From: an uncultured Aquimarina sp.
Lineage (GTDB): Bacteria > Bacteroidota > Bacteroidia > Flavobacteriales > Flavobacteriaceae
Assembly (NCBI GenBank): GCA_947499005.1
Contig: CANMML010000020.1
Location: 1 to 64,000, forward strand
Reading direction: 5' to 3'
DNA: 64,000 nt
This document shows positions 18,238 to 25,925 of the stretch, piece after piece. The translations under genes were made by a program, and so were the position numbers. The first letter of the stretch is position 1; each line of letters starts with the position of its first letter. Below the pieces are notes generated by a model. The model saw nothing but the letters and a program-made list of their open reading frames with translations, was not told the DNA's origin and did not search any database.

Positions 18238-18828
18238 TTAAGCAGTAGCTATTTCTTTCCTAATTCTACTTAAAGATTCTGGTGTAACACCAATGTATGA
18301 TGCGATAAAGTGATGAGGAATTAAGTTTAACAATTGCGGATAGATTTCCAAAAACTCAAGATACCTATCTTTGGCACTTTGATATTGTAGTGCCTCTATT
18401 CGCTCTACAGCAAGCACATAATTGTATTCGGCCATAAGGCGACCATAGGTATTTAACGCTGGTATTTCATGATAGAAGCTCTCCCAATCCTCGTATTTAA
18501 TTGAAAGCAATTCACCTTCAGAAATACATTCGATGTATTCCTTACTAGGTTTATCTGTCAATAGACTAACAAACGAAGCTACAAATTGATTTCTATCTTT
18601 ATAATTGAAATAGCTCGTAATCTCTTTTCCATTCTCGATATGGTAAACCCTATAGATCCCCGAGATTACAAAATGTAATTTGGTGCAAGTCTGATTTTCT
18701 TTAATTAAAAAATCTCCCTTTTTATAGGCACTAAAAGTCAATTTAGGAGAAATCTTCTTAAAATCTTCAGAAGATAAATCTACTGTTTGAGAAATAAACT
18801 GATATAACTTATTTTCAGATTCTTTCAT
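18238..18828 (-). CDS. Crp/Fnr-family transcriptional regulator
   Basis: 196 residues. Residues about 15-115 form a cyclic-nucleotide-binding-like beta-roll (GDFLIKENQTCTKLHFVISGIYRVYHIENGKEITSYF), followed by a long dimerisation helix and a C-terminal winged HTH ending IASYIGVTPESLSRIRKEI. There is no Cys cluster for an Fe-S centre, and the ligand is not predictable. It is the first gene of the Crp-HD-oxygenase cluster and may control it. The inverted repeats near 19032 and 21554 are possible sites, unproven. Confidence 0.9.
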   Translation of the reverse strand: MKESENKLYQFISQTVDLSSEDFKKISPKLTFSAYKKGDFLIKENQTCTKLHFVISGIYRVYHIENGKEITSYFNYKDRNQFVASFVSLLTDKPSKEYIECISEGELLSIKYEDWESFYHEIPALNTYGRLMAEYNYVLAVERIEALQYQSAKDRYLEFLEIYPQLLNLIPHHFIASYIGVTPESLSRIRKEIATA

Positions 18829-19237
18829 TCTAAATAGTCTTAAGCATTTTCAATATAAAGCTTTAAACCTAAAAATATTAATCGAACAATTTACATTAAA
18901 ATCACATATTGATTTTTAAGTAATCTTGTGAATTATCTCCAGCTACAAAACTTCATTTATAAAAAACCTCTTCTTCATAAGCTTCGAACATAGCATTTAA
19001 TATTTGATTATCATAAGTATAGCGAAATATATACTTCTTTTAAAAGAAGTACTTTCACTAACAAGAATTCTTAGTAAAGCCTTCTTTCTATTCAAATTAA
19101 AAAAATGTTAAACAAAAAGAAATGCACACTTACACCCTAAAAGTTTCATTTCTTTAAAAGAACGTATTTTCATTTTAAAACCATCTAAATCAAATACTTT
19201 AGAAATTTAGATGAGCACATAATAAATTCAAATTTCT
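18829..19237. promoter_or_regulatory. Divergent gap with a 20-bp perfect palindrome and a hairpin
   Basis: This 409-bp spacer separates the minus-strand Crp/Fnr gene from the plus-strand gene at 19238. It contains the perfect palindrome TACTTCTTTTAAAAGAAGTA at 19032-19051 and a 9-bp hairpin (CATCTAAAT at 19182-19190 with ATTTAGATG at 19205-19213) 25 bp before the start of the plus-strand gene. No full sigma-A promoter was recognised. Confidence 0.6.
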
Positions 19238-19879
19238 ATGGTACAACATTCAAAACTAAACATTGAAAACCCTCATGAAAAATGGTTTACTAGATTAAGC
19301 AATAAAATAATATCTGCTTACAAAGACGCTATTCTTGAATACCCTTTAAAAAAGTATAAATCCATTCAACTGCATTGGACTGGGCAAGGTTTTTCGTTAG
19401 GTTTAAGTGTAGATACAAATGATGATAATCACAGGTATATCAAAAACGGTGATTGGCATAACGAACAGGAAACTTCTTTAATCACTGTATATCGAGAATT
19501 AGAAGATATCCCTTACGAAGAATACGATGAAGAAGATGATTGTTATTATGAAGCTGAATTTGAAAGAGAAGAATGGCCTTTCGATGAAACGGATTGCTAT
19601 GAACTAGAATATTTTTTAATTAATGTGGGGCTAGGCATAGGCTATTTGAAATTAAAAGCAGATGAAGACCTTAAAAAACATCTAGGTCATATAGAGACCA
19701 TTAAAATTACTTCTGTGGATCGAAAGTTAGGTGTATTCACTTATCATTTTCCTGACGAACAAATCAAAAAAAATATTCTTCAAACGCTCTTAGAAGATGC
19801 TCCTGAACAAGAATTAGTCTTGAATTTATGGGGAAAAGAAGCTCAAAAAACAGCTAAAGACTTCTTAAATAACTTTTAA
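19238..19879 (+). CDS. Uncharacterised acidic cytoplasmic protein
   Basis: 213 residues and no recognised family. The protein is strongly acidic in the middle (residues about 85-125, DIPYEEYDEEDDCYYEAEFEREEWPFDETD), has no signal peptide or membrane segment, and ends in an amphipathic helical region. The N-terminal half contains alternating strands (SIQLHWTGQGFSLGLSVDT). Codon use and composition look native. The gene is monocistronic and followed by a strong terminator shared with the convergent glycosidase gene. No function is proposed. Confidence 0.75.
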   Translation: MVQHSKLNIENPHEKWFTRLSNKIISAYKDAILEYPLKKYKSIQLHWTGQGFSLGLSVDTNDDNHRYIKNGDWHNEQETSLITVYRELEDIPYEEYDEEDDCYYEAEFEREEWPFDETDCYELEYFLINVGLGIGYLKLKADEDLKKHLGHIETIKITSVDRKLGVFTYHFPDEQIKKNILQTLLEDAPEQELVLNLWGKEAQKTAKDFLNNF

Positions 19880-19948
19880 CGATAAGTTTATAATAACATA
19901 AGACCGTATTTGAGCCTTATATATAAAAGGCCTAATTTATAACAACAA

Positions 19949-19977
19949 AAAACCTTTGAAGTTGCTTCAAAGGTTTT
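19949..19977. terminator. Bidirectional Rho-independent terminator
   Basis: A perfect 13-bp stem AAAACCTTTGAAG / CTTCAAAGGTTTT has loop TTG. It lies between the convergent genes ending at 19879 (plus) and 20027 (minus), with A- and T-runs suited to both strands. Confidence 0.85.
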
Positions 19978-20026
19978 ATATAAATTTCAAATACTGTCAG
20001 CCTATTTTAGGATGACTTACTATTTA

Positions 20027-21265
20027 CTAATTTGATGTTGACGTATATCCGTTGGTTACAGCATCATATACTTGTGTTTTTTTAATAACAGCATCAATGG
20101 GATAACTTTGATTTTTGGTTGTTGTACCTGTTGGTGTAACTCCTGTAGGTTGTGCTGCCCCAAAACTATTCCACTCCACTTGTCCAAAATTCCCTTCGGT
20201 ACACGTATTACTATACGAATTACTGTTTCCACATTTGTAATACGTATTTAGCCATTGGAAGAAACACATCCCTCGAAAAGTATCATTGTTAGTATGCAAC
20301 GTATTACAATTTGAAATTTGATCCCCTACGATAACAGCTTGTTGTGCATCATCATGAGTTCCTTGATTCCCCCCCGTAGTAGTTGCAGCACTTACAGCAT
20401 TAAATCCGTGTTCCGTTAGCATAATTGGGAGACCTGGGAAATCTGTATTACACTTGGTAGTAAATGTCGCAATCTCCGTTTGATACTGAAATGATTGAAT
20501 CCCTATAACAAAACGTTCTTCCCAAACATTTCTACTATTTAAAAAAGTATTTCCTGTTACTTGATCTCCATTAGATAAAGTACCCCCAGTAGTAAATGCC
20601 ATTTTTAATGCATGTATTTGCCCAATAGACTGTTCTGAGTACCCATATTCGATAGCAGTAGAAGTCGCTACACAAATCGGAATCTTATTGGCATCATCAG
20701 TAATTCCAGCAGCTTCTTCTGCTGTAATAATATATTCAACCAATAACGCTACTTCCTCTGGAGAAATATTATTCAACTCAAACTCATTGGTCACTTGCCA
20801 CATAGCAACATTAGGGTGTAAGGCGTTGTTAGAAGCCAGTTCGTTCACAATAGATGTAGCTGTATTTTGGGCATTCGTAGCAGAAATTTGAGTATTATAA
20901 TTCGAAAAAGGAATAGCTACTTTTAAATTATATTTAGCACAATGTGTTAAAAATGGGATATGGTTTCTAAGCGTTGCTCCTCCCGTTTCATTTCCTGTCC
21001 AATTATATAGGCGCATCAAATTTACCCCTTGACTACTAATATCCTTTAAATCATTCCTCCCATTGGTACCACTGCCCCACAATAAATCAAAATCTTCATT
21101 AAAATAATCCATATCGAAATCTCGACAAGTCGTTGGATCATAACAATTAGGAGCAACTCCTCTTTCATAAACATCCGAAGGTGTAGGTTCGTAACACATT
21201 CCTTTGATCTGCCCAAGCAATTTCATACGTTCAAGGCTTGTCATATTAGTCTTTGTACTAGTCAT
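20027..21265 (-). CDS. Clan GH-A glycoside hydrolase, GH72/GH17-like
   Basis: 412 residues. The TIM-barrel signature is visible: KGMCYEPTPSD near the start (about 20-30), a following NCYDPTTCRDFDMDYF, GVNLMRLYNW (strand 2), the acid/base Glu in WQVTNEFELN (about 158-167) and the nucleophile Glu in IMLTEHGFNA (about 281-290). This pattern resembles fungal Gas1-type beta-1,3-glucanosyltransferases (GH72) and GH17 glucanases, pointing to beta-1,3-glucan. A hydrolase versus transglycosylase role cannot be separated. There is no signal peptide or lipobox; the N-terminus MTSTKTNMTSLERMK is polar, which is odd for such an enzyme. An alternative start is the ATG at 21244. Confidence 0.7.
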   Translation of the reverse strand: MTSTKTNMTSLERMKLLGQIKGMCYEPTPSDVYERGVAPNCYDPTTCRDFDMDYFNEDFDLLWGSGTNGRNDLKDISSQGVNLMRLYNWTGNETGGATLRNHIPFLTHCAKYNLKVAIPFSNYNTQISATNAQNTATSIVNELASNNALHPNVAMWQVTNEFELNNISPEEVALLVEYIITAEEAAGITDDANKIPICVATSTAIEYGYSEQSIGQIHALKMAFTTGGTLSNGDQVTGNTFLNSRNVWEERFVIGIQSFQYQTEIATFTTKCNTDFPGLPIMLTEHGFNAVSAATTTGGNQGTHDDAQQAVIVGDQISNCNTLHTNNDTFRGMCFFQWLNTYYKCGNSNSYSNTCTEGNFGQVEWNSFGAAQPTGVTPTGTTTKNQSYPIDAVIKKTQVYDAVTNGYTSTSN

Positions 21266-21803
21266 AGTTATTATAATTTGGTTACTAAACGACGGTAAAG
21301 TAGATAAAGTAATTAATTATTAAATCAATAATTATTTGAGCTGTTACTAGGAATGAGTAAAGACATCCTTTTAAATAGTAAGTGATTTGAAAACTTACTA
21401 TTTATTACAATTAAATAGTAAACTACATTGAACGAGCGCACGAAACATCTATAGGGAACAAGATTTTAATTTAAAGGCAAACATTGAGATATCAAGGTAA
21501 CTTCATTTAAAAACAAAACTACTTTATTAAATAAATTACTTTAAGATTTCGTCATGCTGATGTATATCAGTATCCCATAATAAGAAAAAGCTAGTGAGAT
21601 GCTGATATACATCAGCATAACGCTCAAAAAGATATGATTTCTTAAAAAGATCCAATAAAATCACCCTGTATATTATATTCTTTGGCTGTACCAATAAATA
21701 CTTCTTAAAAGCTTTTAGATTATTGTAAAGTGACTCTCACTTATGCGAGAATCACCTTTCTATATAGCTGAATAAGTATTTAGGAATGCCCCACAATGTG
21801 AGA
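21266..21803. promoter_or_regulatory. 538-bp gap with paired Fnr-like palindromes
   Basis: The gap lies upstream of the GH72-like gene and downstream of the gene at 25670. Two near-identical 20-bp dyads, at 21554-21573 and 21599-21618, each read ATGCTGAT-N4-ATCAG(C/T)AT. Their centres are 45 bp apart. The core TGAT-N4-ATCA matches the half-site spacing of Crp/Fnr-type boxes. The remaining sequence is AT-rich and featureless. Confidence 0.55.
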
Positions 21804-24800
21804 TCAAAACTGTACTGATTTTCCAATACAAGGCACCACGATAGTACTAATGTCACTATTTTGTACTTGCCCATTCATATCCATATCTCCATTTAAATAC
21901 CCTGAACTCCCTAAAGCAGCACTCAATATAGAAATATCACTATTCTGTGTTTGACCATTAGCATCAGCATCTCCAGCATACATAGCGTATGTTCCGTTAG
22001 GTAATTGAATCACTGCATTACTAGCACCGTATACATTCGAACTATCAATACTTAAATCGACTAGAGTAGTTGTATTACTTAATTCATAGGTCGTAGCTGA
22101 AAGAATAGCCAAGTGATTTCTATGTTTTACAAGTATATAGTACGAATCGTTAGGCAATTGAAAACTAAGAGAAGAAATTCCATCAGCAGCTATAATATCT
22201 CCATCGCGCTGTAATAGTGCTGATTGAGATGCTATTTTTTTTGATCTATCACTAGCATCTCTTAACTCTACCTCAACCCAATCTACTATAGCATTAGTTC
22301 CAGTAGTACCAAATACACTACTCTCGCAAGTGGTCATATCATATGGCGAAGTTGTCGGAATATTATTTTCATTTCGAAGGGTATCTCTCATAAGTCCTTC
22401 TTCCCCATTGATTGGATTTAAAGCTGCTCCTAACAAATAAGCTTTAGGGTTTACTTTAATCTCATTAGGAGTCCCTTCAATACTAAAATCGTCAATAACC
22501 ATTCCTTCCCAGTTCATAACTCCATCCGATTTTATTCGAAAACGAAATACAATATTATCTTCTCCTGTTAAATCTTGCTCGCCAATGACTGCATTAGCAG
22601 CAAAGTCATAGGCATATTCTGTCATCGTAGTATTGCGTCCTGTCCATTGCTTCCCTGGACATTCGTTACAATCTCCATTAACATTACCATTTTTACGACT
22701 ACTATTATACCAATTAGGCTGGCTGCTTGTCGTCCCTAAAATCGCCCAAGAATCTCCACTATTTAAAGAATATTCTACCGTTCCAAAATCCCAATTTTGT
22801 TCCAAATCATAGGCCATTTTGAACTTTAACACAGGATCGCTTATAGTCGTAAAATCATAACAATGCGATTGCAAATAAGCATCGGCATTACTTGGATAAT
22901 TTCCAGACAAGTTAGTACCATAAGCTTGTGTACCACTTGCTATGGTATTTAAACGATTTCCTGTAGGTACACCTCGTTGCCATACATTGTTAGTGATGAT
23001 GAAGGTATCTTCTGCTTCTTCAAAAGTGTATATATCATTAAGACTCCCTGAAGCATTGATCGTAAAAGGTTGTGATTTGGTATTATTCAAATTATTACCA
23101 TCATTAGTAATAGATGCTGTTATTGTTAAAGTGTAATTACCTGAGGGCATCGCAAATCCAGGAAGATCTATTTCGACCTCTTCATTAGACGAAAGTGAGC
23201 CATTCCAGATATATGCATTAGTGACTCCACCTGCTCCATAGGTTATTGTAGCTGTATTAATATCATTAATTCCATTACTTCTTATTCTAATTTTAGGATA
23301 AACATCTCCACAAATAGTTGAATCATTTTCAGGACTCAAAATCGCTACGACACTGATATCATCTGGTAACAATTGTACAGGAATCGAAGAACGCCATACA
23401 CCACGGCCATAAGTAGCTGCAGTAATCGACTCATCTTGTAAATTAAGCTCTAAATCGGTAATGTCTGTATTGGGTAATCCTTTCATAAACGGCTGCCAAT
23501 CGGGACTACTATCGTCTAAGCGGTATACTCCTAAATGTGTGGACACAAAAATAGGATTCAATGGATGATTGTCTTGAAAAACGATATCTTCTGCAAATTC
23601 ATCATTAGGGAAATTTCCTGTGATATTAGCCCATGTAACACCCCCATCCGTAGATTTAAAAATTCCTTTATTATCATAATCCCCATCTGTAGTAATCCAA
23701 AGCGTATCAGGATCATGAGGATGAATAGCAATACCAGCAATAGCATTTCCTACTACATTGGTATCAAAATCAAGCGTCTGTCCTCCATCTGAGCTTCTTC
23801 TTAAATTTTGATGTCCCGAAGCGTAAATCCTAGTAGGATCTGAAGGAGCTATTTCTAAGATATCAGTGTACCCATTTAGACTTCCTACTAATTCCCAACT
23901 AGCATTGTTTTTATTTAATTTGAAAAGATTTGTCCAAGCAGCATACACATCATCATTACTATCTGCGGCCATAGGCACAACCCAAACGCCATTTCCTGCA
24001 TTGGATGGTCGATAAACTCTTTCATAATGTCCGTCTCCTCTATTCGATATATATAAGGTTCCTCCATTTTGAATCAAACCATAATACGTATTATCATCAT
24101 TGGGAGTAATTAGTGTATTAATTCCATCTCCAGGATGATACCCTCTCCATTCTCCACCAACACCAATTCCAAAACCTCCATTATCTTGGAGTCCTCCAGA
24201 GATATTACTCGCATTCCCTTTGGCCACAGCAACATTAAAAAACTCTCCTATTTGTAGGCCATTACTATGATCTTCAAAAGTAATTCCGTTATTCGAAGTA
24301 GAGTAAATTCCTCCATCACTCATACAAAACATACGCCCATTGTGCGATCTCAAACAATGAATATCTGCATGCGTATAAGTGGGTGATAAACGATCCCAGC
24401 GGTTCAACTTATCCCAAGTACTTCCTCCATTAGCCGAACGCCAAACATCCATAGTTCCAACATACACTTCTTCAGGGTTAATATCCGAAACTCCAATGGC
24501 CATATTATACCAAACTTGATCATTTCCTATTAAAGAAAAAGATCCCGTATCTCTAGTTGAAAAACTTTGACCGCTATCCGTTGACCTATAAATACCATGT
24601 GCTCTATTATCATCAGCATCCGAACTAAAAATATATACATAGTTCGGGTTGGCTGGAGTAACATCAATTGTCATGCGAAAGGTATTGGTTGGCACTCCAT
24701 TAGTAATTTGAGTGAAATTTTCTCCTCCATCTGTAGAACGATAAAAAGCCGTTGGACTTACGGCATACACTGTTTGTGCATCTCTGGGCTTTAGACGCAT

Positions 24801-25670
24801 ATCTCTAATATTAATTGCCGTTAAGGTATGTGTCCAAGTGGCTCCTGCATCTTTTGAGATAAAAACTCCACCACTACTAGAGCATATTAACTTATTTGAA
24901 TCTGTTGGATCAATAAATAATTCACTCAAATATGAGAATTCTGTCAATTGACTCACATCTAAACTTGTCCCTTGCCAGGTAGTACCTCCATCCGTTGATT
25001 TGAATATCCCTGCTGTCCAAGAATATCCCAGATCATCGTCACCTGTAGCAATATAAATCGTATTCGAATCATTGTAATCTACTGCAATAGCAGAAACCCC
25101 AACTCGAGGAATATTATCCGATAAAGGAGCCCAAGTGCTTCCAGCATCTCTTGTCCGCCAAACTCCTCCTCCTGGAGACCCCACATACCATGTACTAGCA
25201 TTGTTTGGATCTACACAAATATTATTTAAGCGTCCCATACCTGCAGGCTGGGCATTAGCTTGGGTATAATTAAAAGGGCCTTTGGGATACCAATTACTTT
25301 GGTCATTACCTGATAGTTGCTGATTGAATGATTGGTGATGCTTCCAAGCTTCAAAAAGTTGTTGCCCTTCGGGTAAGTTACCATTGGTATCTACACGATC
25401 TGCCCATATTTTTTCATAACGTTTAAAGGGTTTATACCCACTCCCTTTTGCTTTTTCGTCATGGGTTTCCCAATACGTATTAAATGCGTTTTGAATTTCT
25501 TTAAACGTTGGATTTTTTTTTATACGCGAATAGGAAGTATTTGTAAGCCCTGTTTGGGGTGAAGTAGTTGCACTGCTTTCAAATTGCTTCATCCAAGGTG
25601 CATTGTTCCCTTTTTGAGCACAAATAACACTTGTAATAAGCAATATCCCTTTTAGAATATTTTTTTTCAT
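21804..25670 (-). CDS. Secreted BNR/sortilin-type propeller protein with dockerin-like C-terminal module
   Basis: 1288 residues. A signal peptide (1-18, ending in VICA) precedes a large beta-propeller region (about 130-760) full of Asp-box/BNR repeats: WRTRDAGSTW, FKSTDGGTTW, FISKDAGATW, YRSTDGGENF, YRSTDSGQSF, RRSSDGGQTL and FKSTDGGVTW. Such propellers occur in sialidase-like and sortilin-like surface proteins; no catalytic set of a sialidase was identified. A middle Ig-like/jelly-roll region follows. The last 210 or so residues are nearly the same as those of the 289-residue protein at 28769 and end with two Asp-rich dockerin-like loops (GDADANGQTQNSD, GDMDMNGQVQNSD) and a terminal VGK/IGK-x-VQF. 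This tail is probably a surface-attachment or secretion module (inference). No ECF-type motif lies upstream. Confidence 0.85.
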   Translation of the reverse strand: MKKNILKGILLITSVICAQKGNNAPWMKQFESSATTSPQTGLTNTSYSRIKKNPTFKEIQNAFNTYWETHDEKAKGSGYKPFKRYEKIWADRVDTNGNLPEGQQLFEAWKHHQSFNQQLSGNDQSNWYPKGPFNYTQANAQPAGMGRLNNICVDPNNASTWYVGSPGGGVWRTRDAGSTWAPLSDNIPRVGVSAIAVDYNDSNTIYIATGDDDLGYSWTAGIFKSTDGGTTWQGTSLDVSQLTEFSYLSELFIDPTDSNKLICSSSGGVFISKDAGATWTHTLTAINIRDMRLKPRDAQTVYAVSPTAFYRSTDGGENFTQITNGVPTNTFRMTIDVTPANPNYVYIFSSDADDNRAHGIYRSTDSGQSFSTRDTGSFSLIGNDQVWYNMAIGVSDINPEEVYVGTMDVWRSANGGSTWDKLNRWDRLSPTYTHADIHCLRSHNGRMFCMSDGGIYSTSNNGITFEDHSNGLQIGEFFNVAVAKGNASNISGGLQDNGGFGIGVGGEWRGYHPGDGINTLITPNDDNTYYGLIQNGGTLYISNRGDGHYERVYRPSNAGNGVWVVPMAADSNDDVYAAWTNLFKLNKNNASWELVGSLNGYTDILEIAPSDPTRIYASGHQNLRRSSDGGQTLDFDTNVVGNAIAGIAIHPHDPDTLWITTDGDYDNKGIFKSTDGGVTWANITGNFPNDEFAEDIVFQDNHPLNPIFVSTHLGVYRLDDSSPDWQPFMKGLPNTDITDLELNLQDESITAATYGRGVWRSSIPVQLLPDDISVVAILSPENDSTICGDVYPKIRIRSNGINDINTATITYGAGGVTNAYIWNGSLSSNEEVEIDLPGFAMPSGNYTLTITASITNDGNNLNNTKSQPFTINASGSLNDIYTFEEAEDTFIITNNVWQRGVPTGNRLNTIASGTQAYGTNLSGNYPSNADAYLQSHCYDFTTISDPVLKFKMAYDLEQNWDFGTVEYSLNSGDSWAILGTTSSQPNWYNSSRKNGNVNGDCNECPGKQWTGRNTTMTEYAYDFAANAVIGEQDLTGEDNIVFRFRIKSDGVMNWEGMVIDDFSIEGTPNEIKVNPKAYLLGAALNPINGEEGLMRDTLRNENNIPTTSPYDMTTCESSVFGTTGTNAIVDWVEVELRDASDRSKKIASQSALLQRDGDIIAADGISSLSFQLPNDSYYILVKHRNHLAILSATTYELSNTTTLVDLSIDSSNVYGASNAVIQLPNGTYAMYAGDADANGQTQNSDISILSAALGSSGYLNGDMDMNGQVQNSDISTIVVPCIGKSVQF

Positions 25671-25925
25671 AGTAGTTCATAGTTGATGAGAGGCTTGGGT
25701 TGGGTTGTTTTTTTAGCTATTAGCCTTTGGCTGTTAGCTTTAAGGGGCAATACCCCGACATGTTATCGGGGTATTTGTAGTATTCTTTTTAACGTCATGC
25801 CGTTGAAGAACGGCATCTCCTCACTAGAAAAAGAAGTTTATCATTTTATTGATAATTTCTTATTTCTAGTCAGGAGACATCCTTCCGTTTCGCCCGGGTG
25901 GGACGTTTAGGTCAATTAACTATTT
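25671..25925. repeat. Spacer with two hairpin-forming intergenic repeats
   Basis: It contains the hairpin TACCCCGA...TCGGGGTA at 25751-25773 (7-nt loop) and, at 25797-25816, ATGCCGTTGAAGAACGGCAT, one of three copies of this element in the window. It begins with TAGCTATTAGCC...GGCTGTTAGC vocabulary. No coding potential is seen. Confidence 0.7.

Noticed and set aside
21554..21618. Paired dyads as a terminator of the 1288-residue protein gene
   Set aside because: They lie about 190 bp beyond the stop codon and have no T-run on the minus strand; an operator or repeat role is more likely.
25751..25773. TACCCCGA hairpin as terminator of the gene ending at 25926
   Set aside because: It is more than 150 bp downstream and not followed by a T-run.
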